Of a stretch of DNA of 9,787 bases, positions 1 through 6,174 are shown in pieces. A model generated the notes under the pieces. That model saw only the letters and a program-made list of their open reading frames with translations, made no database searches and had not been told where the DNA came from. Every line of letters starts with the position of its first letter. Position 1 is the stretch's first letter. Position numbers and translations under genes: made by a program. This stretch comes from Treponema sp. (GTDB lineage: Bacteria; Spirochaetota; Spirochaetia; Treponematales; Treponemataceae): positions 1-9,787 of the forward strand of contig JAGADS010000072.1 of assembly GCA_017613485.1 (NCBI GenBank), written 5' to 3'.

Positions 1-280
1 CACTCTCACCAACTTTAAACTCTAAAACAAAAACAATTCCATGCAATAATACAATAACGTCAACTCTTTTTCCCAAACGTGGAATTGAATATTCAAATAT
101 TATTTGACCTTCTGAATAAGTACTTAGAACATCTTTCATTATTGAAATTTCAGAAATCCAAGCATTTTTTTGTTCAGAATTTAAATCAAATGAGTTATCA
201 AAAGATAATTTCCCTAATATTTCATTTTCAGAGTTTTTTAAAAAATCTTTAATTGAATTTCTGTAATAATATCGAGACAT
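1..280 (-). CDS. Partial gene: PD-(D/E)xK-like N-terminal domain, probably of a DUF2075-type helicase/ATPase
   Basis: The reading frame opens with ATG at 280-278 and stays open for 93 codons to the window edge, so the 3' part is missing. The start reads MSRYYYRNSIKDFL and the later part contains IPRLGKRVDVIVLLHG followed by FVLEFKVGES. The D74...E87-x-K89 arrangement fits the core of a PD-(D/E)xK nuclease-like fold. From memory, this N-terminal block precedes a DUF2075 ATPase/helicase domain in many bacterial proteins often found in defence or accessory regions. The helicase part would lie outside the window, so the assignment rests on the N-terminus alone. The gene is very AT-rich compared with the genes from 577 onward, which suggests a different origin. 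No Shine-Dalgarno lies at the usual distance. Function is inferred; nuclease activity is not shown by the fragment. Confidence 0.6.
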   Translation of the reverse strand, partial: MSRYYYRNSIKDFLKNSENEILGKLSFDNSFDLNSEQKNAWISEISIMKDVLSTYSEGQIIFEYSIPRLGKRVDVIVLLHGIVFVLEFKVGES

Positions 281-291
281 AATTCAATACT

Positions 292-320
292 ATAATATCA
301 TTATTCTCCAAATTAATCAA
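292..320 (-). promoter_or_regulatory. Candidate promoter of the partial left-edge gene
   Basis: On the minus strand, TTGATT (315-320) is separated by 17 nt from TATTAT (292-297). Transcription would start near 285, only about 5 nt before the ATG at 280, giving an almost leaderless mRNA. The spacer is so AT-rich that chance matches are possible. Confidence 0.35.
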
Positions 321-525
321 AGAAATCCTCTTTTTTCATTCAAAACTTTTTTTGTTTTATAAATAGAAAGATTATAGGAGTGTTTTTACGCCATACACTT
401 TTCAAGGAATGTTTTACTAAATTTTGCCTAGAAATTATGAATTTTATCAGGAGACATGCCATTTCTTCGCTGATAATCTATCAAAGAGAATTTCCCTCCT
501 CCTTCAATTTTAAACTACAAGTTTA

Positions 526-554
526 ATGACAACCCGCACACCACATGATATACT
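526..554 (+). promoter_or_regulatory. Promoter of the 455-aa protein gene
   Basis: ATGACA (526-531) and TATACT (549-554) are spaced by 17 nt, with a TG one base upstream of the -10 (extended -10). The predicted start near 561 lies just before the Shine-Dalgarno. This promoter covers the upstream in-frame ATG at 526, which therefore cannot be the translation start of this transcript. The 281-525 spacer upstream is AT-rich and shows no convincing gene. Confidence 0.6.
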
Positions 555-561
555 TTTTATC

Positions 562-567
562 AGGAGG
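562..567 (+). promoter_or_regulatory. Ribosome binding site deciding the start at 577
   Basis: A perfect AGGAGG ends 9 nt before ATG 577. It fixes the start there and excludes the longer frame beginning at 526, whose first 17 codons are promoter and leader. Confidence 0.8.
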
Positions 568-576
568 AAAAAGACT

Positions 577-1944
577 ATGGAGGATTACACATATAAACTA
601 ATCGCCCCGGACATTGACCGGCTGCTCAATGCTTTTGACAGGGGACACATGAATCCATCGGGAATAACAACCGCAACAGCGGATGCAATGGATCATCTTT
701 TTCAGGCGCTTTCTTCTCTTGCTCCCTTAAAATCCAACAATGAAGCGAAAGCTATATGGCTTTTTATTCCACGCGGAGATATTTCTGATTATGATTCATT
801 TGAATATTTAAAAGAATGTGAAATTGTTGAGACATATAAGGATTATGAACAGCGTTGGCAGGAAGACTATCCTTTAGAAAAAATGTGGTACAGACTTGTA
901 ATTGTTGAGGAAAAGAACCGTGAGGGAATAACTGAATTTCGTGGAGTTGCATTAGGAGACAAAACAATCCTAAGCAAACAAATGAAAGAAAAAGGATCAG
1001 AAAGTTTTTCTGATGAAGCTGCAATAACATTGTGCAAGCTTATTCTTCCAGCGGTCAAGGAATCTATCGGATTGTTGAAAAACGGAACATATAACAATCT
1101 TGTAAAGAATTCTCTTCCATACAAATTCCGCACAGGGGTCATCAAAAGATCTGTTCTATGGAAATACGACTCGGATTATAAGGAGTTTGTCTTCGACGGT
1201 TTATCAGCAGAGACTATTTCCGCTTTTAGAAAACTGATTGAATCTGGTATCAATGACAAGGCAAAAATATCCCGAATTAAAAGTTTTACGGCAAATGACT
1301 TCTTTAAGGCATGTGAACTCGGATACAAAGCGTTGAGTTATGATACAGAAGGGAAATCGCCAGCTGAGCTTTATCTTAAATATGCTGATGGCCGCGATGA
1401 AGGGCTTACAGGAGAAGGTTATAACGACGGACCTGGAATTGATTTTGATGATCCAAAAGCATGGGATGAATGGTATTTCGGAGAGAGAAGCGGAGGCCAC
1501 CCGTGGGAAATCATAAGGGGTGGTAACAGTACACATGTGGATTTATATGTCTGCCACGATAAGAATAACCTTGAGTTTCAGTTCAGGCTTGGAGAAATAA
1601 GCGAAAAGGAATACAAGACTCTTCTTGAAGAAAGCGGATATCATTTCAGTATCTCAGGCAAGCACCGCCCTATGGAAGCCGTAACTTTCTACAATGCTCT
1701 GTCCAAAGCAGGTCTTCCTGTAATTCTTGATGATGCGGCAGAAATACTTTCACGTTTTGACGGAAGTGACTATATGGGTATAGTGCCACATTCAGTAATT
1801 CCGAAATACTGCGAGGGAATGTTTCCAAAAGAATTCGGCAGGGTCATCGACTTTATGCATGTCTATGACGAGGAAATGGAAAAATTTGGAAAAGAAATAA
1901 TCTGGATCCCAGAAGACGAAGCCGCTCTGGTAAACGATATGTAG
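577..1944 (+). CDS. Uncharacterised 455-aa protein, conserved-looking two-part architecture
   Basis: I do not recognise a named domain. The start at 577 follows AGGAGG and a good promoter. The protein is soluble and acidic, without a signal peptide or membrane segment. An N-terminal part carries an aromatic-rich stretch (WLFIPRGDISDYDSFEYL near residues 79-96, then ...YPLEKMWYRLVIVEE). A long middle linker follows. The C-terminal part has GGHPWEIIRGGNSTHVDLYV near residues 307-326, followed by a block ending in a KAGLPVILDDA-type strand. From memory, both blocks recur together in unannotated proteins of Firmicutes and spirochaetes, often near immunity or toxin-type genes, but I cannot assign a function. 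It is transcribed alone: its neighbour on the left is divergent and that on the right is convergent. Codon use is normal for the better-conserved genes of the window. Confidence 0.85.
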   Translation: MEDYTYKLIAPDIDRLLNAFDRGHMNPSGITTATADAMDHLFQALSSLAPLKSNNEAKAIWLFIPRGDISDYDSFEYLKECEIVETYKDYEQRWQEDYPLEKMWYRLVIVEEKNREGITEFRGVALGDKTILSKQMKEKGSESFSDEAAITLCKLILPAVKESIGLLKNGTYNNLVKNSLPYKFRTGVIKRSVLWKYDSDYKEFVFDGLSAETISAFRKLIESGINDKAKISRIKSFTANDFFKACELGYKALSYDTEGKSPAELYLKYADGRDEGLTGEGYNDGPGIDFDDPKAWDEWYFGERSGGHPWEIIRGGNSTHVDLYVCHDKNNLEFQFRLGEISEKEYKTLLEESGYHFSISGKHRPMEAVTFYNALSKAGLPVILDDAAEILSRFDGSDYMGIVPHSVIPKYCEGMFPKEFGRVIDFMHVYDEEMEKFGKEIIWIPEDEAALVNDM

Positions 1945-1993
1945 AATGTCTTTATTTCACTCTTAATGTTTTCCCTGAATCCAGACGGTTCAT

Positions 1994-2185
1994 TTAATGA
2001 CAGATTTCTTTCACCCACCTAACATAATCGCCAATCATGCTTGCCAGAAACAAAGGCAGGTTTATGAGTGTATACGGATTTTTACCGATTGGCGTGACTG
2101 CATTTTCCACGGAATATTCACCGGAATACAGGCGGACTGCAATCTTTGTGCCTGTCTGGTATACGGGATGTAATCTTATAAACAT
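1994..2185 (-). pseudogene. Possible remnant of an unidentified gene (63 codons)
   Basis: A frame from ATG 2185 to TAA 1994 reads MFIRLHPVYQTGTKIAVRLY and ends ...GDYVRWVKEICH. Codon choice (CTG, GTC, ATC, TAT, GGC) resembles the real genes of the window rather than a random shadow frame. It looks like the C-terminal piece of a longer protein with its 5' part lost, because there is no ribosome binding site and the frame starts inside the vsr promoter region. I could not identify the family. A Dcm-type methylase or restriction gene would be the natural neighbour of vsr, but no methylase motif is visible here. It may also be a chance open frame. Confidence 0.3.
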
Positions 2186-2188
2186 ATC

Positions 2189-2197
2189 TGCTATAAT
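2189..2197 (+). promoter_or_regulatory. Extended -10 promoter of vsr, predicted leaderless
   Basis: TG-C-TATAAT is a perfect extended -10 box. It ends 6 nt before ATG 2204, so transcription should begin at about the A of the start codon. There is no recognisable -35 and no Shine-Dalgarno. Confidence 0.55.
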
Positions 2198-2203
2198 AGA
2201 TTC

Positions 2204-2797
2204 ATGGACACGCTTTCGCCGGAAGACAGGCACATCAACATGTCTCGCATCCGCTCAAAGGACACCAAGCCGGAAAAGGAGATCCGCTCTGCCCTGTTCA
2301 AGGCGGGGTTCAGATACAGGATCTGCGACAAGAGGTATCCCGGAAGGCCTGACATAATTTTTCCCAAATACTTCGCGGTGATTTTCATAAACGGATGCTT
2401 TTGGCATGCGCACGGCTGGGACTCCAGCCGACATTCAATAGCTTCCTCTCATGCAAACGGCACGAATGTGACGTATGCGCACGGCTGGGACTCCAGCCGA
2501 CATTCAATAACTTCCTCTCATGCAAACGGCACGAATGTGACGTATGCACATGAGAAATGTGAGTATTTCCGTTTTCCAAGGTCGAATCAGGAATTCTGGA
2601 GGAAAAAGTTTGAGCGCAACAAGGAACGCGATGCCCGCATAATCAAGACGTATCAGGATGAATGCTGGAGAATCTGTGTGGTCTGGGAATGTGCCATCCG
2701 CGGAAAGAATTCACGGCGGAAAAAGGAAAAAGTCACCGAGCAAATCATCCAATGGCTGGAAGAACCCGAAGAATCCTTCCTAGAGATCAGGGGATAG
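2204..2797 (+). CDS. vsr: Very short patch repair endonuclease Vsr, interrupted by an in-frame repeat insertion
   Basis: Vsr nicks DNA 5' of the T in T:G mismatches made by deamination of 5-methylcytosine. The 197-aa product shows the family order: IRSKDTKPEKEIRSAL (Glu24 corresponds to E. coli Glu25), PGRPDIIF (Asp50, catalytic Asp51 in E. coli), FINGCFWHAH (Cys65, His68, His70), EKCEYFRFPRSNQEFW (Cys119), and VVWECAIRG (Cys163). In E. coli, Cys66, His71, Cys73 and Cys117 hold zinc and His69 is catalytic. Here two 23-residue repeats (residues 69-114) sit exactly between the CFWHAH and EKC ligand segments. Without them the protein would be 151 aa, normal for the family. Each repeat ends just before a new Ala-His pair, so the AHEKC ligand context is rebuilt after the insert. 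Whether the enzyme still folds is unknown. No dcm-type methylase is in the window, so this is an orphan vsr. The start is set by the family alignment and the adjacent promoter; there is no Shine-Dalgarno. Confidence 0.92.
   Translation: MDTLSPEDRHINMSRIRSKDTKPEKEIRSALFKAGFRYRICDKRYPGRPDIIFPKYFAVIFINGCFWHAHGWDSSRHSIASSHANGTNVTYAHGWDSSRHSITSSHANGTNVTYAHEKCEYFRFPRSNQEFWRKKFERNKERDARIIKTYQDECWRICVVWECAIRGKNSRRKKEKVTEQIIQWLEEPEESFLEIRG
2406..2543 (+). repeat. Two tandem 69-bp repeats inside vsr
   Basis: Copy 1 is 2406-2474 and copy 2 is 2475-2543. They differ at one base (g at 2441 versus a at 2510), changing Ala to Thr. A third, partial copy begins at 2544 (ATGC, then divergence). The unit length is divisible by three and has no stop in the vsr frame; one minus-strand frame is also open across both copies. 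Each unit contains a hairpin with 7-bp arms CGGCTGG/CCAGCCG around GACT (2413-2430 and 2482-2499). Near-identity of the copies points to recent duplication. The unit is not derived from vsr sequence, so it is more likely a small mobile or intergenic-type repeat that landed in the gene. Confidence 0.93.
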
Positions 2798-2815
2798 AGG
2801 GAACCGATGGCATGA

Positions 2816-3415
2816 TTATATCTCCAAACTCCCCGCACTAACCCACTTTCCGTTCTGCCGCTCAAATATCGTAATATTGTCCACTGGGAAATCTTCTACG
2901 AGGTTCAGTTCGTTCATTATCTTAAGAGCATCTGTCATAATGCCTGCCGGAATGTCTCTGTTGGCAACGGTTAAATGTGGGGCGTAAGGCCTTTCATCCT
3001 TCTTTGTGCATCCGGGTGCAGCCTTTATAACTGCATTGAAAACTACATCCCTGAGCGTAACCCACTTTTCATCAGGCACAACTTTTGCAAATAAAGTACG
3101 GTCACCGAATGCGTCAAAGTTATCGATGTGGGCGGTAAAACCCAAGGGCTTTGATAACACTTCACTTTCAATTGAGCGAGCCAGATCTTCTGTAGAATAC
3201 TCTTCCGGAAGTCTGAACGGAGGAACAAGAGTGACATGAATCGGTGTTGCGTAACCGGACTTGCATCCGTAGGCTTCCCTCATGTAGCGGCGACAGTCTT
3301 CCAGAGTGAGTGTAATGTCCTCTGGTAAAAGAACCCCGATAAAGTGAGTCTGCTGCGGGAAGTTTCCGCCTTTGTTTCCATTTATGCCACCGCGGTTATT
3401 GCTTCTATTTTTCAT
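2816..3415 (-). CDS. 2H phosphoesterase ('2'-5' RNA ligase' family protein)
   Basis: Members of the 2H superfamily hydrolyse 2',3'-cyclic phosphates or 2'-5' linkages on RNA or nucleotides, including ADP-ribose 1'',2''-cyclic phosphate in some branches. Both signature motifs are intact: PIHVTLVPPF (His60-Val-Thr62) and APHLTVANRD (His147-Leu-Thr149), about 85 residues apart as expected. The 199-aa length is normal; the first ~20 residues are Asn/Gly-rich and probably disordered. The start codon overlaps the stop of the Fic gene as ATGA (3412-3415) and is preceded by AGGAAAG, so the pair is co-transcribed and probably translationally coupled. The real substrate cannot be read from sequence. 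The gene ends 18 nt from the convergent vsr stop with no terminator visible between them. Confidence 0.88.
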   Translation of the reverse strand: MKNRSNNRGGINGNKGGNFPQQTHFIGVLLPEDITLTLEDCRRYMREAYGCKSGYATPIHVTLVPPFRLPEEYSTEDLARSIESEVLSKPLGFTAHIDNFDAFGDRTLFAKVVPDEKWVTLRDVVFNAVIKAAPGCTKKDERPYAPHLTVANRDIPAGIMTDALKIMNELNLVEDFPVDNITIFERQNGKWVSAGSLEI

Positions 3416-4323
3416 ATTCTTTCCTGATACTTCACCCCAAAATAACCCAAGGTCACTTTCATCTCATCCTGTCCAGCAAGGCATGTATCCCTTAGATAGC
3501 CACGTTCATCTTTCCAGTTTTTAATGCCACGATAATAATACATCTTAAGTTCTTCTGTAATTATAAAAGGAACAATATTGTGCTTAAGGCATTCCTTAAA
3601 CATAATCAAACGACCAACACGACCATTGCCATCTTGAAACGGGTGAATCAATTCAAAGCGGACATGGAAATCCAGAATATCATCAAATGATATTTTTGAT
3701 TTTGAATTATATTCTTTCAGAAGCGCCTTTACAGCACCTGCAACTTCAATAGGCTTAGTTGTCTCCGCCCCTCCGACCTGGTTTTCAAGTTGCTTATAAT
3801 CACCAACTCTGAACCAAGATTTCTGACTGTCAGTTGTGCCGGACTTCAAAATAAAATGCAACTGCTTAATAAAGCTTTCTGTGAGTTTTGTATGAGCACC
3901 TTCAATAATCAAATCAATGCAGCGGAAGTGATTTACAGTTTCAACAATATCATCAACCTTTACAGCCTTGTCGGTAACACCAAGAGTCTTTGTTTCAAAA
4001 ATATAGCGCGTCTGATCATGAGTGAGCTTAGAGCCTTCAATGTGATTCGAGTTATAGGTAAGGTCTATCTGGATTTTATGATAGATGCCTCCCTTAAGAC
4101 CTGCCTCTTTTTCGCGCCTAAGACAATCCAATAGAGTTTTTTCTACAGTAGAATGACGAGGTTTCCTCTCAGGTTTTTTTGCAACAGATGGAATCTTCCA
4201 GTTTTTTCCTTCAAGAAGAGCCCCTTGAACCCTGCCCTGCGAACAATAATTTCGAACACTGCGTTCACTAATCTGCCAGTTTTGAGCCGCTTCTTCTACA
4301 GATACATATTTGACTTTACTCAT
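3412..4323 (-). CDS. HTH-Fic family protein (adenylyltransferase with N-terminal inhibitory motif)
   Basis: Fic proteins usually transfer AMP from ATP onto Ser, Thr or Tyr of target proteins. Residues 1-45 form a small winged-helix/MerR-excisionase-like DNA-binding domain (YVSVEEAAQNWQISERSVRN). After a basic linker, residues ~60-300 hold the Fic fold. SNHIEG (92-97) matches the (S/T)xxxE(G/N) inhibitory helix placed before the Fic core, which marks a class II, self-inhibited enzyme; Glu96 would block productive ATP binding. The active-site loop HPFQDGNGRVGR (227-238) is complete, with catalytic His227. At 303 aa the length is normal. The DNA-binding domain suggests autoregulation, and three copies of a TATCGGCAA-type element lie around its promoter. 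The gene heads a two-gene unit with the 2H phosphoesterase. No Shine-Dalgarno precedes ATG 4323. Confidence 0.93.
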   Translation of the reverse strand: MSKVKYVSVEEAAQNWQISERSVRNYCSQGRVQGALLEGKNWKIPSVAKKPERKPRHSTVEKTLLDCLRREKEAGLKGGIYHKIQIDLTYNSNHIEGSKLTHDQTRYIFETKTLGVTDKAVKVDDIVETVNHFRCIDLIIEGAHTKLTESFIKQLHFILKSGTTDSQKSWFRVGDYKQLENQVGGAETTKPIEVAGAVKALLKEYNSKSKISFDDILDFHVRFELIHPFQDGNGRVGRLIMFKECLKHNIVPFIITEELKMYYYRGIKNWKDERGYLRDTCLAGQDEMKVTLGYFGVKYQERI

Positions 4324-4330
4324 CGGAAAA

Positions 4331-4359
4331 ATTATAGCATACTATCGGCAATTTATAAA
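4331..4359 (-). promoter_or_regulatory. Promoter of fic, predicted leaderless
   Basis: On the minus strand, TTTATA (4354-4359), a 17-nt spacer and TATAAT (4331-4336) with TGC just upstream (extended -10) lead to a start at or one base before the ATG at 4323. Only 7 nt (4324-4330) separate the -10 from ATG. One copy of the TATCGGCAA element lies in the spacer. Confidence 0.55.
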
Positions 4360-4427
4360 GTGCAAATCTGACCTGAAAGATAATTTATATTTTGCCGATA
4401 AAATCCCCACAAATCTACCGGCAATTT
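4343..4427. promoter_or_regulatory. Three-copy operator-like element upstream of fic
   Basis: TATCGGCAA (4343-4351) recurs inverted as TTGCCGATA (4392-4400) and again direct as TACCGGCAATTT (4416-4427; 11 of 12 bases match 4343-4354). The first copy lies between the -35 and -10 of the fic promoter, where a bound protein would block polymerase. The HTH domain of the Fic protein is the obvious candidate binder. The second and third copies can also pair as a 9-bp stem (one G-T pair) with a 15-nt loop, but the minus strand, which carries the DUF72 transcript, has no U-run after it, so a terminator role is doubtful. Confidence 0.45.
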
Positions 4428-4437
4428 TTGTTAGTTT

Positions 4438-5268
4438 TCATTTGGCAAGCATGTCCTTGAGTTTCTTTGCATTTTTGGCGCCGTTTCCGTTGGGGTGGTT
4501 GTTGAAGTAAACCTGTATCAGTTTTCCTTTGTCCTTGATTCTTGAGATTCCCGGAACAAATTGAATGAGCTCCTCATCACTGTAATCGTATAGGTAGCGG
4601 GCTGAACCGTTGGGGCTTTCTGTGGCAGAAACCGGGTCCTTTGCATACCAGGCGTTGGCATTCCGGCCGTGGAGGCGGATATAGGCGATTGGTCCCATGA
4701 TGCTTGAATACAGGCTGTCCTGTAAATCTGCGTTGGGAAGTGATTTTAGCTGGGGCATGTCACAGAAAACGATTGAGGCTTTCCGCTGAACGAGGCCTTC
4801 GAAAACTGACTCGCGTATCCATTCATTGTGACGGAACTCTATCACCACAGGATAGCCTTGAAATTCACCTATCAATTTTGCAAGATAGATCCTGTTCTCA
4901 TTTGTGTAATGAAAGCTTTGCGGAAACTGAAAAAGTACTGCACTCAGACTGTCTTTTTCCATAAGCGGATTAAGAGCAAGCTTGAATTCACCCGCGATAT
5001 TCTGCCATTTTGAATCGACATCATGCGTAAGAAATCTGTTAGCTTTTATGCTGAATTTTATTCTTCCCTCACTCCGTTGAAAAAATGAATAAAGGCGTTC
5101 GGCTGTCGGCATATTGTAAAACGTATTGTTCAGCTCCAGTGCATTGAACTGTGTTGAATAGTAAGAGAGGAAATCTGCACGCTTTACTTCAGGCGGATAG
5201 AACACTCCCTTCCACTCCAGGTAATCGTATCCGCTTGTTCCTATTAAAATGTTTTCCATTATCATCAA
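4438..5268 (-). CDS. DUF72 (YecE-family) protein
   Basis: This is a TIM-barrel-like family of unknown biochemical role. Family hallmarks are in order: GTSGYDYLEWKGVFYPPEVK (10-29), FNALELNNTFYNMPT (41-55), KFSIKANRFLTHD (71-83), VLFQFPQSFHYT (111-122), VVIEFRHNEW (141-150), AYIRLHGRN (195-203) and VYFNNHPNGNGAKNA (253-267). The 276-aa length is standard. Start is ATG 5268 or the in-frame ATG at 5259; the ribosome binding signal is weak for both. It begins 27 nt after the macrodomain gene, so it is probably the last gene of that unit. The 114-nt gap to fic carries the fic promoter. Confidence 0.92.
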   Translation of the reverse strand: MMIMENILIGTSGYDYLEWKGVFYPPEVKRADFLSYYSTQFNALELNNTFYNMPTAERLYSFFQRSEGRIKFSIKANRFLTHDVDSKWQNIAGEFKLALNPLMEKDSLSAVLFQFPQSFHYTNENRIYLAKLIGEFQGYPVVIEFRHNEWIRESVFEGLVQRKASIVFCDMPQLKSLPNADLQDSLYSSIMGPIAYIRLHGRNANAWYAKDPVSATESPNGSARYLYDYSDEELIQFVPGISRIKDKGKLIQVYFNNHPNGNGAKNAKKLKDMLAK

Positions 5269-5295
5269 GCCTGTTTTGAAATTTGTGCCTCGTTT

Positions 5296-6174
5296 TCACG
5301 TTTCAGAGAAGCGTGCGTTGAACACGTTGTAATTTGTCTGGTCACCTCTGCAAAAGACGGCGAACTCCACAGTCTCAAAATCATAGTCTTTTATAAGTGT
5401 GGCAAAAATATCAGCGACGATCTTTGGGGGATTGTGGAATGCTCCGCAGCCGAATGCACCCAGAACAAGGACCTGGACTTTTTCCTTTGAGGCAACATCA
5501 AGGATTCTCTTAATCCGTTTTGTCATCAACGACCGGTATTGCTCCTTGTCATATTCATTATATAATTGTGGCGCGGCAGAAACGATTACATCTGTGTTGA
5601 ACCAGTCCTCCTCTTTCTGTACTTTTGGAACTGACTCATCTGTCTTGAATACCGTGACATCTGGGATATAAATAAGGTCGTCATTCCCCATATAATCAAG
5701 CTTACCTGAATCAAAATCCTCTTTGTGCTTTTTGTAGAATTCCACAGACTTTGCAGCCATGCACGGATACAATGTTGAGGTCCTGCACATGAATTCCTCC
5801 TGGGCACCTGCTCTCCATGGAGCGCCACCAATGTGGTGATTGTTAGCGAAATCCAGGCAGCAGATTTTCTTTCCCCTGTAATTCCCGGCTGCCTCATAAG
5901 TTCTGTTTTTTGTTACAAGAATCTTCATGTTTTTGTTTGGTACAATTTCCCCAACGGCAACATCATCCTCCTGATAGACTATGTACTCTTTTTCTATGGA
6001 AGACTCTATGGATTTTCGGAGTGAAACAAGTGCAGCACACATTTCCTGTGTGTTATCCATAATCAGCCTGTTTATTTCCATATAAATTTTTTTCTTAAAC
6101 AAGGCCTCAGCCGCATCTGTTGCAATATCTACCAAAGGATCATATTTTATATTCTTATTGCCTTTTAAGCCCAT
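5296..6174 (-). CDS. Microbial PARG-type macrodomain protein (TIGR02452/DUF2263 family)
   Basis: Proteins of this family are poly(ADP-ribose) glycohydrolase-like macrodomains that remove ADP-ribose chains from proteins. Residues 1-100 form the N-terminal helical lead-in. CCLDFANNHHIGGAPWRAGAQEEFMCRTSTLYP (in pieces: LDFANNHHIGGAP at 107-119, QEE at 125-127, RTSTLYP at 131-137) corresponds to the PARG signature GGG-x(6-8)-QEE; the third Gly is Ala here. The second ADP-ribose-binding loop is GAFGCGAFHNPP (239-250). The catalytic glutamates 126/127 are present. Length, 292 aa, is normal. ATG 6174 overlaps the end of the ADP-ribosylglycohydrolase gene by 10 nt and has a GGGGG ribosome binding site 6 nt upstream, which supports coupled expression. 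The GGG-to-GGA change is near the catalytic loop and could affect activity. Confidence 0.9.
   Translation of the reverse strand: MGLKGNKNIKYDPLVDIATDAAEALFKKKIYMEINRLIMDNTQEMCAALVSLRKSIESSIEKEYIVYQEDDVAVGEIVPNKNMKILVTKNRTYEAAGNYRGKKICCLDFANNHHIGGAPWRAGAQEEFMCRTSTLYPCMAAKSVEFYKKHKEDFDSGKLDYMGNDDLIYIPDVTVFKTDESVPKVQKEEDWFNTDVIVSAAPQLYNEYDKEQYRSLMTKRIKRILDVASKEKVQVLVLGAFGCGAFHNPPKIVADIFATLIKDYDFETVEFAVFCRGDQTNYNVFNARFSET

Noticed and set aside
437..526. 29-codon frame before the 455-aa gene, and a TTTTATCAGGAG repeat (442-453 and 555-566)
   Set aside because: No ribosome binding site for the frame; the repeated motif at 442 precedes an ATG (455) with only five codons, likely chance.
526..576. 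Upstream start of the 455-aa gene at ATG 526
   Set aside because: The first 17 codons coincide with a -35/-10 promoter and the AGGAGG site; ATG 577 is the real start.
2037..2357. Plus-strand frame of 106 codons crossing the vsr start
   Set aside because: It overlaps vsr in another frame and has no ribosome binding site or family likeness.
2406..2550. CRISPR-like array
   Set aside because: The 69-bp units are contiguous with no unique spacers and lie inside a coding gene.
2385..2579. Minus-strand frame across the 69-bp repeats
   Set aside because: It is opposite a clear vsr gene and is open because the repeat is stop-free on this strand; no start signal.
4392..4427. Rho-independent terminator after DUF72
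   Set aside because: The stem has a 15-nt loop and, on the transcribed minus strand, is not followed by a U-run; operator repeats explain it better.
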